Shown here: positions 1 to 12,869 of the stretch, in pieces
Layout of the letters: each line of letters opens with the position of its first letter
Numbering within the stretch: the stretch's first letter is position 1
Assembly (NCBI GenBank): GCA_905147135.1
Contig: LR990046.1
Location: 10,508,501 to 10,572,500, forward strand
Length of the DNA: 64,000 bases
From: Blastobasis lacticolella
Taxonomy: Eukaryota > Arthropoda > Insecta > Lepidoptera > Blastobasidae
Reading direction: 5' to 3'
The notes under the pieces: model-generated
Seen by the model: only the letters and a program-made list of their open reading frames with translations
The model's database searches: none
Told to the model about the DNA's origin: nothing
Position numbers and translations under genes: made by a program

Positions 1-2000
1 CGACGCGCGACGGGCATAAGATAGATAAGTACGTAATTCAACACACATGTTTAAACCAAACGTACGAATCGTCAATGTCCATGAACGATAGTTACCACTT
101 ATTGTGACTGGTATACATAATTATAAATAATATACAGATTTAAAGCAAATGCAGAGAGCTCTGTGGTGTCAACACGGACATAGAGTAATACAGAGTTGAG
201 TTCATTCAATTAAATAAACCTATGGTTATACTTATTTAATAATTAGGTATGTCAAAGTTATTTTAATACTAAGTGTATATTAGTCATAAAGTACATTAGG
301 TATTTATTTCCGCAAAGTATAGTCATTATTTCTTGTTAAGTTAGAGTCACTTAAAAATTCGTTAATAGAATAATATGCTTTGTTATAGAATATAGAACAC
401 AACAAAATAAATAAAGTCCTAAACATACACCCAAAGTGTAAATTGAAGTGTAGGAGAATTGTGACATCGTAGCTGATGAATCTTGATTATGGTTCTACAG
501 AAAGAATAATCGCAATTTTATCCTGAGATAAACATATACAGACAGATAAACAAACACCACACACACTCACACTGAGTTTTCATTTTCTTCTTTTTTTTAT
601 TGTTTTTTTTTTTCATTTTGTCGATAATCATAATATTGTTCGCTTAAATAAGAAGCGCTGGCTGGGCGTCGTTAGAGTGACAAGCGTGCCAACGGACTCA
701 CCACTAAGGATGCCAAAGACCTAACGTAGTGGACTAAGAAAAGGAGGAAGGCGGACCCCGGGCCGATGACGATGATGAGAATAATATGCTTTTTATTAAT
801 AATGAATGAGAATAATCGCTTACAGCGATAAGGCCGCCTTTGCCCACATCTAGTTATGGTTTTTTGTCGGAACTTTTTAATGTAATTATTCTTGTGTGAG
901 CAATAAAGAATTTATCTATCTATCTATCTATCTTTTTTTATCAAATATTATTTTCTTCTTTTCACAATCCGATGTGTGCCGGTCGTTTGTTAAGATTTTT
1001 GACACCATAGTTATAACACTACTAGCTGTGCCCATGACTTCGTTCGCATAGACTACCGGATGTTTGGTATGTCTCATACTGCGGTCTGCGGTGAAGCACT
1101 CTTATAAAAAAGGAGCTTTTTGCTTTTTAAAGTAATATATGTATATCAAAACTTTGTTGTTGAAGTTTCTTGAATTTCATTCAATAAAAAAAATTTATGA
1201 TATAGCCTAAAGTTTTATATTTAATTCGGTTATTATTTTTAACTAAGGGACGGGTAACGTCCACTGTTATTATTTACTCACGAAATCACTATTACTTTGA
1301 AAAGAAAATTGACAAGTTATCTCGAGTTATTTTGAATGTAACGTGTAATATTATATTTGAAATAGAACAGCTTATTCTTCGTGCCTGTTTAAATTATGTA
1401 ACTTATTCATAACGACGACGGTTCTCACTGGATATTGATTACAACTCTCGCCATGTACTTTACCTATTATTTTTAAAGTTTACCATGAGCATGGGAAACC
1501 TCATAAAATAACATTTACCTATCTCACGCAAAAAGGCAAACAATCTACCAACGTCAAACATTCTTATTTAATCCCGCAGATCCCCCTTTTGTGGCTTAGT
1601 CGACACTATAGACAAACAGAGATTAAATACAGTCGTTTCTGTAGATTATTTTATTACAGGTATGACTGAGTACCTATGTATGGCTAGATTGTGTAAGATG
1701 AACAGCGATTTCAACAAATATGATAACTTAAACTTACAGTAACGTCAGTCAGTAGGTTACTGACATTTTACAGAGACTTCATGATCAACATTAGAGCGGT
1801 CGACCTAAGCTTCTGTCAACTCTTTCTCTTCCGCTTCGCCCGGCCTTCGGTATCGTTCCTTCCGTTGCCGTTGGCTATCGCATCTGACTCAGCCCTGCCA
1901 GTACATCACTTCTTGAGCCTATCGCGGGACCTCTTTCCTGATATGTCACCTATTTCTCACGAACCCCTGGGGCTTACGCAGCATCAAATCAGAGTATGCG
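1..2000. other. Intergenic, AT-rich; RTE tail and microsatellite only
   Basis: No coding exon is recognisable. About 650-785 (plus) translates in broken frames to the C-terminus of an RTE-type LINE ORF2 (KRW, WRK and KADPG-like signatures) followed by a GATGATGA run. About 907-933 is a TCTA tetranucleotide microsatellite. About 1020-1060 is a fragment of the CGACTTCGTCCGCG repeat. Nothing is seen in the remainder. Confidence 0.5.
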
Positions 2001-2740
2001 AGTTCCGAGGCGCGACTGCGTTCGCGTACACCTACTTTACCCCTACCTACCCTTTTTTCTACCTTATAAACCTGCCTCTTCAATCACTCTATCTCTTGTT
2101 GAAAACCGCATTAAAAAATCCGTTGCGTAGTTTAAAATATCTAAGCGCACATAGATACATACATAGAGACAGACGGCGGGAAACGACTGTGTATTATACT
2201 ATGTATAGATTATATGCATGTATTATACATATAAACCTTCCGGCAGAATTCTCCACATTGTAGTGAAATCCGCATTAAAATCCATTGGTTTAGGAGTCAG
2301 TGGCTATTCAGACAGACAGACAGCGACTTTATTTTATATGTTCTAGCTTTTGCCCGCGACTTCGTCCGCGTAAAATTAGGTTATACCATTCCAGACCCGT
2401 TCCCGCGGGATCCACATTGAATTTCGGGATAAATTATGGTCTAATGCTATGTTTCTGCCAAATTTCATCAAAATCAGTTCAGTAGTTTTGCGTGAAGGAT
2501 TTGCAAACATCCTTACAAAGTATCGCATTTATCTATTCACTAGTGGACCCGGCGCAATTTCGTTGGCGTACACCTACTTTACCACTACCTCCCTTTTTTC
2601 TTACAAATAAACCTTCCTCTTTAATCACTCTATCTTTTGTTGAAAACCGCATTAAAATCCGTTACGTAATATAAAAGATTTAAGCCTACAGACGGCGGAA
2701 AGTGACTTTGTTGTATACTATGTATAGCTAGTATCTTATC
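2001..2740. repeat. Direct repeat pair around a common lepidopteran interspersed repeat
   Basis: Segments 2001-2210 and 2541-2731 are about 80% alike: both carry GCGTACACCTACTTTACC, TGTTGAAAACCGCATTAAAA and GTATACTATGTATAG-like ends. Between them, 2340-2510 is the dispersed repeat starting TTTTGCCCGCGACTTCGTCC and ending with a TTCAGTAGTTTTGCGTGAA box. This is very common in lepidopteran genomes and has no coding capacity. The 160-residue open frame at 1781-2263 runs across the first copy and is not a gene. Confidence 0.65.
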
Positions 2741-5700
2741 TTCGTTTATCTCTATTGCTAACCATTGATTTTCTCCCAATATCTACTGGGAACTTTTCTC
2801 AACACGCTACACGGGTTTTATCATATCAATGAGGCCTGTGTAAAAATTCATCGGTCATTGATTACGTAGGTACGATAAGAAAATCAATACAGCGAGCACA
2901 CATTTGGCATGACTTTGCACTTGGCTATATGATTGATAGCGTCGGTTACGTAATGGCTAGGTTTAGGTTTATGGGCTCCTTTTTCTGCACTTGAACTCAA
3001 ACTTGGTACTTTGTACGTAGTTCACGCATGCTAATTTAGCCAGCCCAGCTCCCCCAGCAGTCTCTTCGGACGTTCGCAGATCTCTCGGAGGGATTCTGTT
3101 CCTAATGCGACTGTGGTCCATTATTCCCTCACACTCCATGGGCCGCTGTTTCTTCGTCTACTAGGCATCCCCTACACAAAAGACCGTCTGTAGCTCCTAT
3201 CGTAGATATGTAAGAACATTATCATACTCACTAACCAATGCTCTTACGGTGAAGGCGGACCCCGGGCCCTCATGCGCTCTAGCACAACCAGGAAGACAAC
3301 ATTTTTATTTTAAAAATGTCGGATACATACATGTATGTATAATGTATAATAATTTTTTTGTTCCGTCGTAAACATGGTAGTTTTCTGAAAATTTCGGTCA
3401 AGCTTTGTAACACTTTGTTGGCAATTTGTAACAATATCATATTCGTGACACTAATAAACATTTCTCTACTCATAGTCGTGTATTCTTAGAAACACAAATA
3501 GAGCATTTAAAAATTCAAAAATACCTACGCCGTAATTTAGGTTGTAGAAAAAAGATGCACTGTTTACCTACAATCTATCAAACCCATCGTAAAATTTGTA
3601 AGACAGGGGCTCTGTCTGAAGACTGATTAGAAATGGGCATTTCATATTTTTTATATATAATTAGCAATTTAATTTAGATTTTGCAATAATAAAACGTGAT
3701 ATATAGTATAAAATTCGGTTTCGCTGTGCCTCCGCAGACAGGACTCACACCACAAGGTTAAAATATTAAGTGTTACATGTTTTGTTGTTGGTAATGGTGA
3801 ACCCTTTGAGTGGAGTCCGTTCTGTTACAACACCAGCCAGAAATGCTTCTGCAAGGGTGTATGTAGATCATATCAGCAAGAACCAGATACGGCGTCGCCA
3901 TCATCGGTGGTTCCGTCGTCTGTACTTGTATTTTGAGCAACAAAGCCCAGTGGTTGTCACGGGTCTCACCCAAAAAGCTGGTTTGCCCCGGATACCCTTT
4001 GAGTTGAGTCATTTATAAATTAATTTTATTAATGTAGGTATTGTTTGCTTGACGGTGCAGTGTCGATGAGATATTACGGGGCCCACTGAAAACCAGCGTT
4101 GTGGTTCGCGGCAAGCGGCCACAACATTATGCTAAGGAGGGTGCATGTACGCTGAATGCCCACGAAAAATGCCGCTGGAAATTCCGTGTGTTATGTAGCG
4201 TTATTTTTAATATAATTGTATTGCAAAATTATCGTGTCGTTATATACAATATTTTATTTAAGTATCTGGCCCCAAAGCCGGAGACGAAATGTGTCTATAG
4301 GTACCTACTAAATATGGCCCCCACGTGTCTTCCCACATTTGGGGACAGATACTTGTATTAGGCGGGAATTATGGTGTTATGGTGGTTATGACACCAAGTT
4401 TTAATGGGTAATTTAGCATGTATCGACACCTACTTAGGTAAGTAGCAAATGAGCCATCTACTTAATTTACGTAGCAAAATGACACAGCAGTAGATTACGT
4501 AGCCCGACCAATGATTTGTATCAGTAGGGCGGCTAATTACGCTTATATAGCTACGTATGCAACATTGTGCCGACTATAAACGTCATGCTGTATAATTTTA
4601 TTACGTATTTTGAGCATGATTCCTACGTAATCTTTTCTTAGTATACTACTGTATGCACGATGTATCTCTATCTACTGGTGGCATCGCATTCCATAAGCGC
4701 ACATTCATTAAATTGTATGACGACATTAATTTAAGCTGTCTACACGCGGTTGCCTGGTAACTCCTAATAACAATTGAACGACTGCCTGAAACAGAGGGCA
4801 ATGTTCGTGTTTTGTTTGTAAATGAAGCTTATTTCGTCATCCATATATACTAAGACTATATCTTAGCTCTACTCTAACGACATCACTCAGTAGAGTAATT
4901 CAATAAGTACCTACTATGCGAATATTTGTGGACCTAGGATGGGCTGGATGTTTGTTACTCTTTCGCGCAAAAACTACTGAACGGTTATGTTATACTCGTT
5001 TCATCAGTTGTCAAAACTAATCAAACGAGCCTAAACTCGATGGGATCTAGTTTGTAGAGTACTAGTTTAGGAGTTCGTATGGCCACCTTCCGTCTCCATC
5101 ATCAGATTAGCTGGGTCGGTTGTCGCCGAACACACATAAGTATGCAAAATTTCAGCTCAATTGTAAAACGGGAAATTCATTTCGTACATGTAAAATTAAA
5201 TAATCCCGAAATTCAAAGTACCTAAGTAGGCTACTTAAAAATTTACTGAATTACGCGGATGAGCAGCGCGCAAAAACTAGTAAGCAAATAATGAGCATAG
5301 AAAAAGAGCTTTGCTTCTTTTCATAGCTCAATAATTGAATGTAGGTATAATTAATTATTTACGAAATATAAGCAAAACGTAGGGTTTAACATCGTGTCTT
5401 TGACTGATAATTTAACTACTAGCGCAAATAAAATAATATTTATATGGTATACTTATCTACAAATCTGGAACAAAATTTTACATGAGATGTAAAACACCGC
5501 CTACTCTGTTTATTCTATAGCGTGTGTGCCTATACGGATAACGGATCAATGAGATCGATGAGCCAGCCACTCGCTGGATTTTTTTATGTTATACTGCAGA
5601 CAAACAAGCAAGCGGACCACCTGATGGAAAGTGGTCACCGTTGCCTATAGACATTTATCAATGTTGCGCCAACCAACATTAAAAATAAGTACAGAATATA

Positions 5701-6690
5701 TCGACGTCATTTTGATGATAAGTGATTATTTCAGGAAAGTGAAACGAAACACGATGATGACAGTTTTGTCTGTTTAGACGCGATGATTTATGACTATGTA
5801 CACAAGAATATACTACTTATGTAGATAAAACGTTCACAATTTTAGGCTAATTTAAAATCGATAATAATTTACTAATGGAGAGTTGGCTTGTTCCTCGGAC
5901 AAATTAGGTATAATCCAACGTGGAACACAACGCAGTCAGCTTTCTGGCAGCTAGGCTAGGGGGTAGATCAGGGATGTAGGGTTCGACAAATCAGGCCTAT
6001 TAGAGTTTGAGCACAAAATAGGCAACTAACAGAAGGTCCACTCCCGTCGTCTTCGAAAATTTATTTATTTATTTATTTTACAGTTTATTGTGCACAATAA
6101 CATTATACAATATTGACATAAGGGAAACAACACAACAGGTACAGCTTATTTCATAAGAAATTATTACTTAAACCTGCTGACTCACTAGGGTTGCTACTGT
6201 ATTTTTCTGAATTTTGAAAAGAGTATTTATAAGAACTAATATTTATCAATAATAATATCGTTTAATTAAATACTATTCAATTTAAGTCGACACTACAACG
6301 TATTCTCGAGTTAACAATGCGACCGAGCACTGCTTAAAACTGCTTGAGAATGCCTGTAAACGTAACGTCAATGTGTGCGTGACCGAAATGGCGCTTTGTT
6401 TCCAGTGGACCTTCGGCTTGAGGCGGGCCGTTCTTTATTTTGTGGTTTGAGGGTATTTAAAATACGACCTTAGAGCAAGTGCGACAAGATCTCAGGAGCT
6501 GCGAGCCAAATCTCGCGCTGCAAAAAATGTCCTTGAAAACAATCTTTGACAATAGAGGATTGGCGAAGATCGTTGAGAATAATCTTTTACTGATTTCAGT
6601 TAAAAAATATTTGTGGATAAAATGTTGAGTTTAAATGTGGAAAGGGCGAGAAAAGGGCCAGAGCCAGGCCATGGCGCCTAGCGGGGCGAC
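2741..6690. other. Intergenic, no gene; retroelement tail fragments
   Basis: The sequence is AT-rich without splice-consistent coding blocks. About 3236-3290 is the tail of the tRNA-headed SINE family (CTCTTACGGTGA, GCGGACCCCGGGCCCTC). About 5585-5680 (minus sense) is a LINE 3' tail with the CCACCTGATGGAAAGTGGTC box. About 6058-6078 is an ATTT microsatellite. The open frames at 3770-4018 and 4101-4361 match nothing I know and lack neighbouring exons. Confidence 0.5.
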
Positions 6691-6694
6691 TCTC

Positions 6695-6902
6695 GCGCTG
6701 TCACATCTCAAATTCAACATTTTCTCTAACCAAAAAACTGTATTAAATCGTCACTGAAATTGATCTTCGACAATATACGACTGTCGAAGGTAGTTGAGAA
6801 AATATGTGTTGGCTGCAATAGACATTTCAATGTCATTAATAATCTCTTCAATATCTCCAATATGTGGTTAGAAAAAAATATCGAATTCAAGATGTCACAG
6901 CG
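6695..6902. mobile_element. MITE, family A, copy 1
   Basis: The terminal inverted repeats read GCGCTGTCACATCTCAAATTC at the left and GAATTCAAGATGTCACAGCG at the right. The interior matches the copy at 35816-36003, for example TCACTGAAATTGATCTTCGA and GTTGAGAAAATAT. It has no coding capacity. The sequence just downstream (6925-6990) repeats an internal 60-bp piece of the element, so this copy has been rearranged. Confidence 0.7.
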
Positions 6903-6982
6903 AGTATTAAGCCCCAGGATTGGGGCATCAATGTCATTAATAATCTCTGCAATATCTCCAATACGGGGATTTTTAGAGAAAA

Positions 6983-7030
6983 AAATATGAAAACAATTCT
7001 TGTAGGTAGCTACAAGAATTGTTTTCATAT
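6983..7030. repeat. Perfect inverted repeat, 21-bp arms
   Basis: ATATGAAAACAATTCTTGTAG is followed by GTAG and then its exact reverse complement. A further partly matching A/T run on each side lengthens the stem to about 28 bp. It sits at the edge of the rearranged MITE at 6695. Confidence 0.9.
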
Positions 7031-7060
7031 CTTTTTCTATTCTATTCATATTGTGTAGAC

Positions 7061-8935
7061 AATGATTGAGAATGATGAACGAATTCCCCCGCCTACGCAG
7101 AAAAGAGGCGTCATTTTTTCACAAATAAGTAGTAAATTTGTTTTCTTGCTTTTGTGCTATATTGAATAAGTTTCCAACTTACAATGTCCAAACATATAAT
7201 TAAATGAAAGTGAAAAACAATTCACCGCAATTCACCTAAATGCACGATGCCGTGTTATTTCTTAAGCGTGCGTGTTTGACTATAGTTAAGCACTTATTTA
7301 ATTTACTTATAGTAGGGCCAATTTAATGTAGTAAGGACTGGAATCTAAAAAATCGACACTAGGTTTGATCGCTTTCTTTTATACAAAAAGTCATATATTG
7401 AAAGGAGAACACTTTTAGGCTTTTCAAATGTTAGCATCAGTCAGTCAGTAGTGTCATTAAGATGCCGAAATCGGAACAAGGTAATAAACACGGCAATTTT
7501 AAAACCATTTGCGAAAAACACGTCCGGGAAACAGGTAAAGTATATTTGAAGTCAATAGGAACAAAATGAACAAATGAAAATAAATGAAATAATCCAAATT
7601 AAACACAATGTTGGTTTTTGGAAACTGCTTATTTAAAGAGCTTGCAATTTCTGTGCAATGGTGTCAATTGGTCCTTACTTCGTCCGAGGCTGATTCCAAC
7701 TTTTCCTTCAATTAACGAAACGAACGAACAAGTATATCCCGAATTGGGAAAATCGCTAATAGGTCCAAAAACGACTGAAGGCCATTTTGAGATTATAAGT
7801 TTATCATCGAATTGCCGAATTTTGTGACAAAATTCCGTGCCCACAGTTTATCTAATTTTAAAAGATGGCAAAAAGGTGCAAATAAAATGTCCAAAGAAAT
7901 AGTTACCGGTTAATAGGTAGTTCTTCCTACTATGAGAATAACCAATTAAAACTTAAGTTTAAGTCATGTGCGACGGTTACCCTTTCCTTCCATCATCAGT
8001 TTCTAGCGCGCGCATAGCAACCGAGACCCAACTTCTCATACAATAGTTTTAGCAAACTTAGTTCTTTCGTTATGTTGTATCTATTAGTACCTATTTAATA
8101 GTCTTTTATTAAACTTAGTACAAAACGGAAGACAATATTGTTTGGCGGTACCTACCTAGTAAAAGTTTTAATAGCAGCGCTGTGATTTTACTATACCACC
8201 TAAACACTTATCTTACGTGAGATATTGATAAACATACCTTGATTAACCTTCATTCAAAAATCAAAAATAAATCGTAGTAATTTTTATAAAAATAAATCAT
8301 AACATTTGTGTATATTGTTGTTTAACTAGGTAGGTACTGTAATAAGTTACTACGAGTAGGTATACTTATAGTCCTCTGTGCTACCATGTACTTTGAGGAA
8401 TTTCAAGAATTTCAAAAAATTCATATTTACTTAACCGTATATTGTTATTGTAGTTATGTAATTACTTACATAAAAAATGCTTTGGAGAAGCAGTTTGCGT
8501 AGTCATGGGGATTTTTTTGTTTCAATATCACTTTTGAGTCCATGTTTCACTCGGGAAACTGTTTAACACACAATTTAAAATGCTAAAATATCCGTTATGT
8601 ATGTTAGTAGACGTACACTAGGTACCTATAAGTATATTTAAGTGTTTACTCGGCGGCGACACTTCTCGGAATGCAAGTACGACAATACTGCCAACACTTT
8701 TAAGCAGCAGAAATCTGTATATGCTCTTCAGGAAGGTACACAACAGCAGTGACATATGATCATTGTTTTACCAATGGTTATCTTCACAAATAACTAACAG
8801 CCGAACTAACTAAACTGGCCGCCACGAAATGTCTAACTATCACTTTTACAGTATCGTAATATTTATTTAGTATTTAATAGAAAACATTAACTAATTTGTA
8901 AATTTAAGGCCCGATAGGTGACTTATTTATCACAG
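7061..8935. other. Intergenic, nothing recognisable
   Basis: AT-rich sequence with many stops in all frames. The open frame at 7618-7827 has no recognisable motif. No repeat family was identified. Confidence 0.4.
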
Positions 8936-9096
8936 CTGATTGAGGCAAAATGGCGTCCGGAGCGCGCGCGGTGACGCGAAGTCGGAACTGGCGGGAGCCC
9001 CGATCGCCGGCGGCTGACTGGCGCGTGGCGGCGTGCCGGCCGCCGCCGTATTATCAACCTAAAAAAAACCTTCGCAGTTCACGGAACCGTGTATGA
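8936..9096 (+). other. Isolated GC-rich island with a 48-codon ORF
   Basis: A sharply GC- and CpG-rich block of about 120 bp (about 8936-9055) is embedded in AT-rich DNA. From ATG 8950 an ORF of 48 codons runs to TGA 9094, beginning MASGARAVTRSRNWREP and rich in Arg, Ala and Pro. The context CAAAATGG is a fair start context. It could be a first exon or promoter of an unannotated transcript. I recognise no protein family and see no donor that proves splicing. Confidence 0.25.
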
Positions 9097-10335
9097 GTGA
9101 ATATAAATAAATGTCAAATCATCTACCATGATCTACCGGCCGGCACACCTAACCATCAATTTTGAAGGAGCTTCTTAGTAGTATTTGCTCCTGAAACCTA
9201 TTTACAGGATAACTACCTATAGTAATAATAACGTAGCTAACCAACTTTTAATTTAAATGAATAGGTAAGACATTGATTTATATGTACGCTAATATATAGA
9301 AGTCTTTGGTGAGACATGTTTTATTTCAACTCAACTCTCATAAATACTTAAAACGCCTAGAGACAAACTTCAAGATTTATCCAGATTGCCTATATAATTG
9401 TCTGAAATATGAATGTGAAACTTGGACATCATTTTATAAAACTTGCACTAACTATTGAGAGAGGCCCTCCTCTCTCTCATTCCCGATTCTCACTCTTAGG
9501 AATAACAGTAATGTGTAAGTACACGCAAATGTACACCACGGTGCCCCATATATGAATAAATTTTCGCACTTGGTTTCCTTAGTTTAACCCCGATGTACAG
9601 AGTGTTTACGTATATTGAAGGTCATCTTCTTTGCAATCACCACGTTAGGTATATTCTTATGTAAGATCAATCTATTCAACATAATATCACAGTAAGAATG
9701 ATTGTGCAGTTTTTAAAGAGCATGAGTCAGCACACTCGATCGTGAGTGACGTATAATGTCTACCTAACCCGCGAAATGTATAGCTGCCCCAAAATATCCC
9801 GTTACAGCCAAGTATAGACGCGCGAGTAGAAGACGCCATAAAAAGTCAACTAGTTTCGCGTTACGAATAACAATAATTAGTACCTACTAAATACTAGGTA
9901 TGCATTTAGGTGTATTAATCATGAAAGTTAGATACTTACAAATTCGTAATACGAGCATACTGACCAATAATGTCATACCCCACTTGAAAATAAATAATTC
10001 CTTGGTCGTCACTGAAGGAATTATTTTTCTATTCATGATTATATGTAACCGTGTACCATGGTTACAAAGTAGTTATAGAGTTTATTATTAAGGTTATTTA
10101 TTAATTATTAACCTAATTGCTACTTAGATCGCTAATTATAACCTATTATTAATGAACTCGATTTAAGTCTATTAATTTAATATATAAAATCAGATGATAT
10201 ATTTGGATAGACGCTTAACATGTGTCTTACAAGATTACAACAGCATATTACTACACAAAATGTAGGGGGAGTCCGCGAGAGTTAAAAGAGTCTCAAAAGA
10301 CACTGTAAGAGACTATCACATAGATCAGAACCTAC
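9097..10335. other. Intergenic, nothing recognisable except a short hairpin
   Basis: AT-rich and without coding signal. At about 9987-10020, AATAATTCCTT and AAGGAATTATT form an 11-bp stem around an 11-nt loop. Confidence 0.4.
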
Positions 10336-10343
10336 GGTAACAG

Positions 10344-11798
10344 CAGGGGCGTAGCTACCGCCGTATCTGCCGTATCAATTATATGGGGCCCCCGATCTAT
10401 AGGGGCCCCCAAATGTGTGAAAGCAAAAACACGTTATCTCTTAAACTCAGGCCAGGGTCGGGGGCTCCCTCCGCCAAAATAGCAAATGAAATCAAGTGAT
10501 ACAATCCGTTTTCAATCACCTTTCGTTTAAGAGATAATTAAAATTTTTATTATCATGTTTATATTTAACACCAAAGGCAGAGCTCCGTTCTTTTCTAAAT
10601 GGGTCATGTGGATCAGGCTTATAATAACCTTGGTCCACACGCTCACACGCATAATCGTCTTGGCTCCGAGCCCTCAACCTTTGAATTTGACTGTTGTCAA
10701 GTTAATAATGGAAGGTTTTGATAGCCATAATTTCAGAAATTTAGAGCTCGCTACACTCGCTCATTAATTGTACGCAAACTTGATTTTATTATACAATCTC
10801 CTAAAAAATTTCGAGATAGCCCGATTTCGATATTGCTGGTTTTACGGTATTTTTCAACGAAAACGCGCAATGTTTTAATGTATATATACAAAATTGCGAG
10901 CTCGCTACGCTCGCTCATTCATAATCATGCAAGGTTTTAATAAAGTTGTTATTCAAGATCGCCAATAATCTAGTAAACTGTTCACAATTGCTGGAACAGT
11001 TAAAGTTCAATGTTCCGCGGATAAACAGTCGTATCAGGGACAGCAGAACCTTTGCCATTAAGTTTTACAGGACTAATCTGGGGCTTCATTCCACATTTCC
11101 CCGTATTTGTCGAGAGTACAATATTGTGTGTGGGTGGCGGATGTAGACCTTTTCTACAACAAAAGCACAACCTTTAAAACCATCTTATTCAGGCGTATTT
11201 CTGATGGACTCTGATCTTGTAAGCGTAAATTGAAGTACCTACCTATTTAAAAATGTATTGTTCACTTTCTTAAATTGTTTATTTACTTTGTTAATCAGTC
11301 ACATAATTTGTTAACTTTGGTTTTTGTTTATTTGCATTTGAACAATGTTAAAACTTTAAATAATATAATTTCTTTTTTGCACTCTGTACAGTTAGATGAT
11401 GTCCAGTTGTGATAACAATTCATTGTAAACGCATGCAGTGTTTACCTATCATTGGTTTTATACTTAAAACTAGATAAATGCTGTTACTCTACATACTATA
11501 AGATTTTTATGTAGTGTATAAACTGTTGGTGAACCTAATAAATAAAATAAAATAAAAATAAAGCCAAGTCAAGGGCCAATATATCAAAAATTCCGAGCTC
11601 TACCTAGCCTCGTGGACCCGACTTTTAGAGTATATATTCACACAAATGTAGAGCGCGCTAGGCTAGTCCATTTATTGACTTAAGCTGAGACTAGGATTTA
11701 TGTTACTCATTAGTACACCCCGTAGTTGGGGGTATTTGCTAGGGGGGGCCCTACACAATTATCGATACGGGGCCCCCAGATGGCAAGCTACGCCACTG
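10344..11798. mobile_element. Non-autonomous hAT-type DNA transposon with perfect 8-bp target duplication
   Basis: The ends read CAGGGGCGTAGCT and AGCTACGCCACTG: 13-bp inverted repeats with one mismatch and a CAGnGGCGTAGC start typical of hAT elements. GGTAACAG flanks both ends exactly (10336-10343 and 11799-11806). Runs of GGGGCCCCC lie just inside both termini. No transposase is present. The interior carries a 5'-truncated LINE fragment and two copies of a GCGAGCTCGCTACGCTCGCTC-like motif (about 10743-10765 and 10897-10917). Confidence 0.85.
10946..11563 (+). mobile_element. 5'-truncated LINE 3' end nested in the hAT element
   Basis: The open frame at 10946-11146 has the C-terminal pattern of insect non-LTR ORF2 (SQLLEQLKFNVPR, FYRTNLGLHSTFPRICREYN). 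It is followed by a 3' UTR and an AATAA-rich tail at 11538-11563. It lies wholly inside the hAT element, so it inserted there or is part of its cargo. Confidence 0.6.
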
Positions 11799-12436
11799 GG
11801 TAACAGTGACAATATTACGACTTATCTAGCTTTCATTTACTACATAACAGTACAGGTTCGTATTTACTAAGTTTGTCGGTTTTACCCGTTTCCCATTCAA
11901 CGATGACATTTCATGATTATATTATAGGTATCACATGAATATAGGCTATCAGAGAGGAGTGTGTCATAAAAACATCCTTGTATTTTGTTGTAATAAATGT
12001 TGCAGTAAATAATAGTCATTTTCTCGCTGCCTGCCGCTATCAGCATCAGCGGCAAACTTAGAGCCAACGGGTGTCGGGTACTTTATGTCCGACTATATAT
12101 TTCTAAATCGTTTGGAAATTGATTTTTGTGTTTTTCATACTAGGCAGGCATTTGCCCGCCATCTTACCTGATGAAAAGCGACGATGCAGTCGAAGATGGA
12201 GCATACCTTTATAAACAGCCAATTCGCTCTGGCTAAGTTCTACTCTTCCGGGACCATCAGCAGACAAAGTTCCATTCCTTAGCCAAACACATTAGGAAGG
12301 TCTGTTCATAAAAGTTACTCATTCTGAATAGGTAGTCATCTCTGAGGCTCAACTCTAATAGTGAAGAGTCCGCTGTTTGTGCTGTTGATGACGATATAGG
12401 CATAGTGTATTCACAATTTCCCGGTCACTGCTCATT

Positions 12437-12865
12437 AATGAGGAGTTTTCCAGTAGGTATTGATAGTTTGTTTCAAAAAGCATCAATAGATGGCGCTCCT
12501 ACAATTTTGGTAATCTTTTTTAAATCTTTTTAAATCTGTATGATGGTGGCAGTGATTTCATGCAGCCAAGTAATACTAAACTTGAAAATAAAGTGTTTAT
12601 TAATATAAACATAACTGTTAAAGGTTGAACGAAGTGTAAAAAGAAATATTTATAGAAGTTGGCACTATGTTCCATTATTATTACAACCTCTAAATGAGTT
12701 GAAAACTATTGACAAATATAATATTATTCAATACAACGTACCCAGTGTTTATATCCTGTTTGCTAAGAACCTATTTCAAGCGATTATCAATTACCAACAT
12801 TGTCGGGGCGCCATCTAGCGAGTGGTTAGGAATGCCTTAAATACCTATTGGAAAACTCCTCATTC
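12437..12865. mobile_element. MITE, family B (AGTTTTCC ends), full copy
   Basis: The left end AATGAGGAGTTTTCCAGTAG is the near-perfect inverse of the right end CTATTGGAAAACTCCTCATT. Weaker symmetry extends about 90 bp inward through GATGGCGCTCC and GGGGCGCCATC. Related copies lie at 52.7-53.8 kb and 63.1 kb. It has no coding capacity. Confidence 0.8.
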
Positions 12866-12869
12866 CAAT

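Noticed and set aside
1781..2263. 160-codon open frame
   Set aside because: It crosses a repeat copy, has no domain and shows AT-driven composition; its partner copy at 2541 is not open in the same way.
4101..4361. 86-codon open frame
   Set aside because: No recognisable motif, no neighbouring exons, and it lies in AT-rich intergenic sequence.
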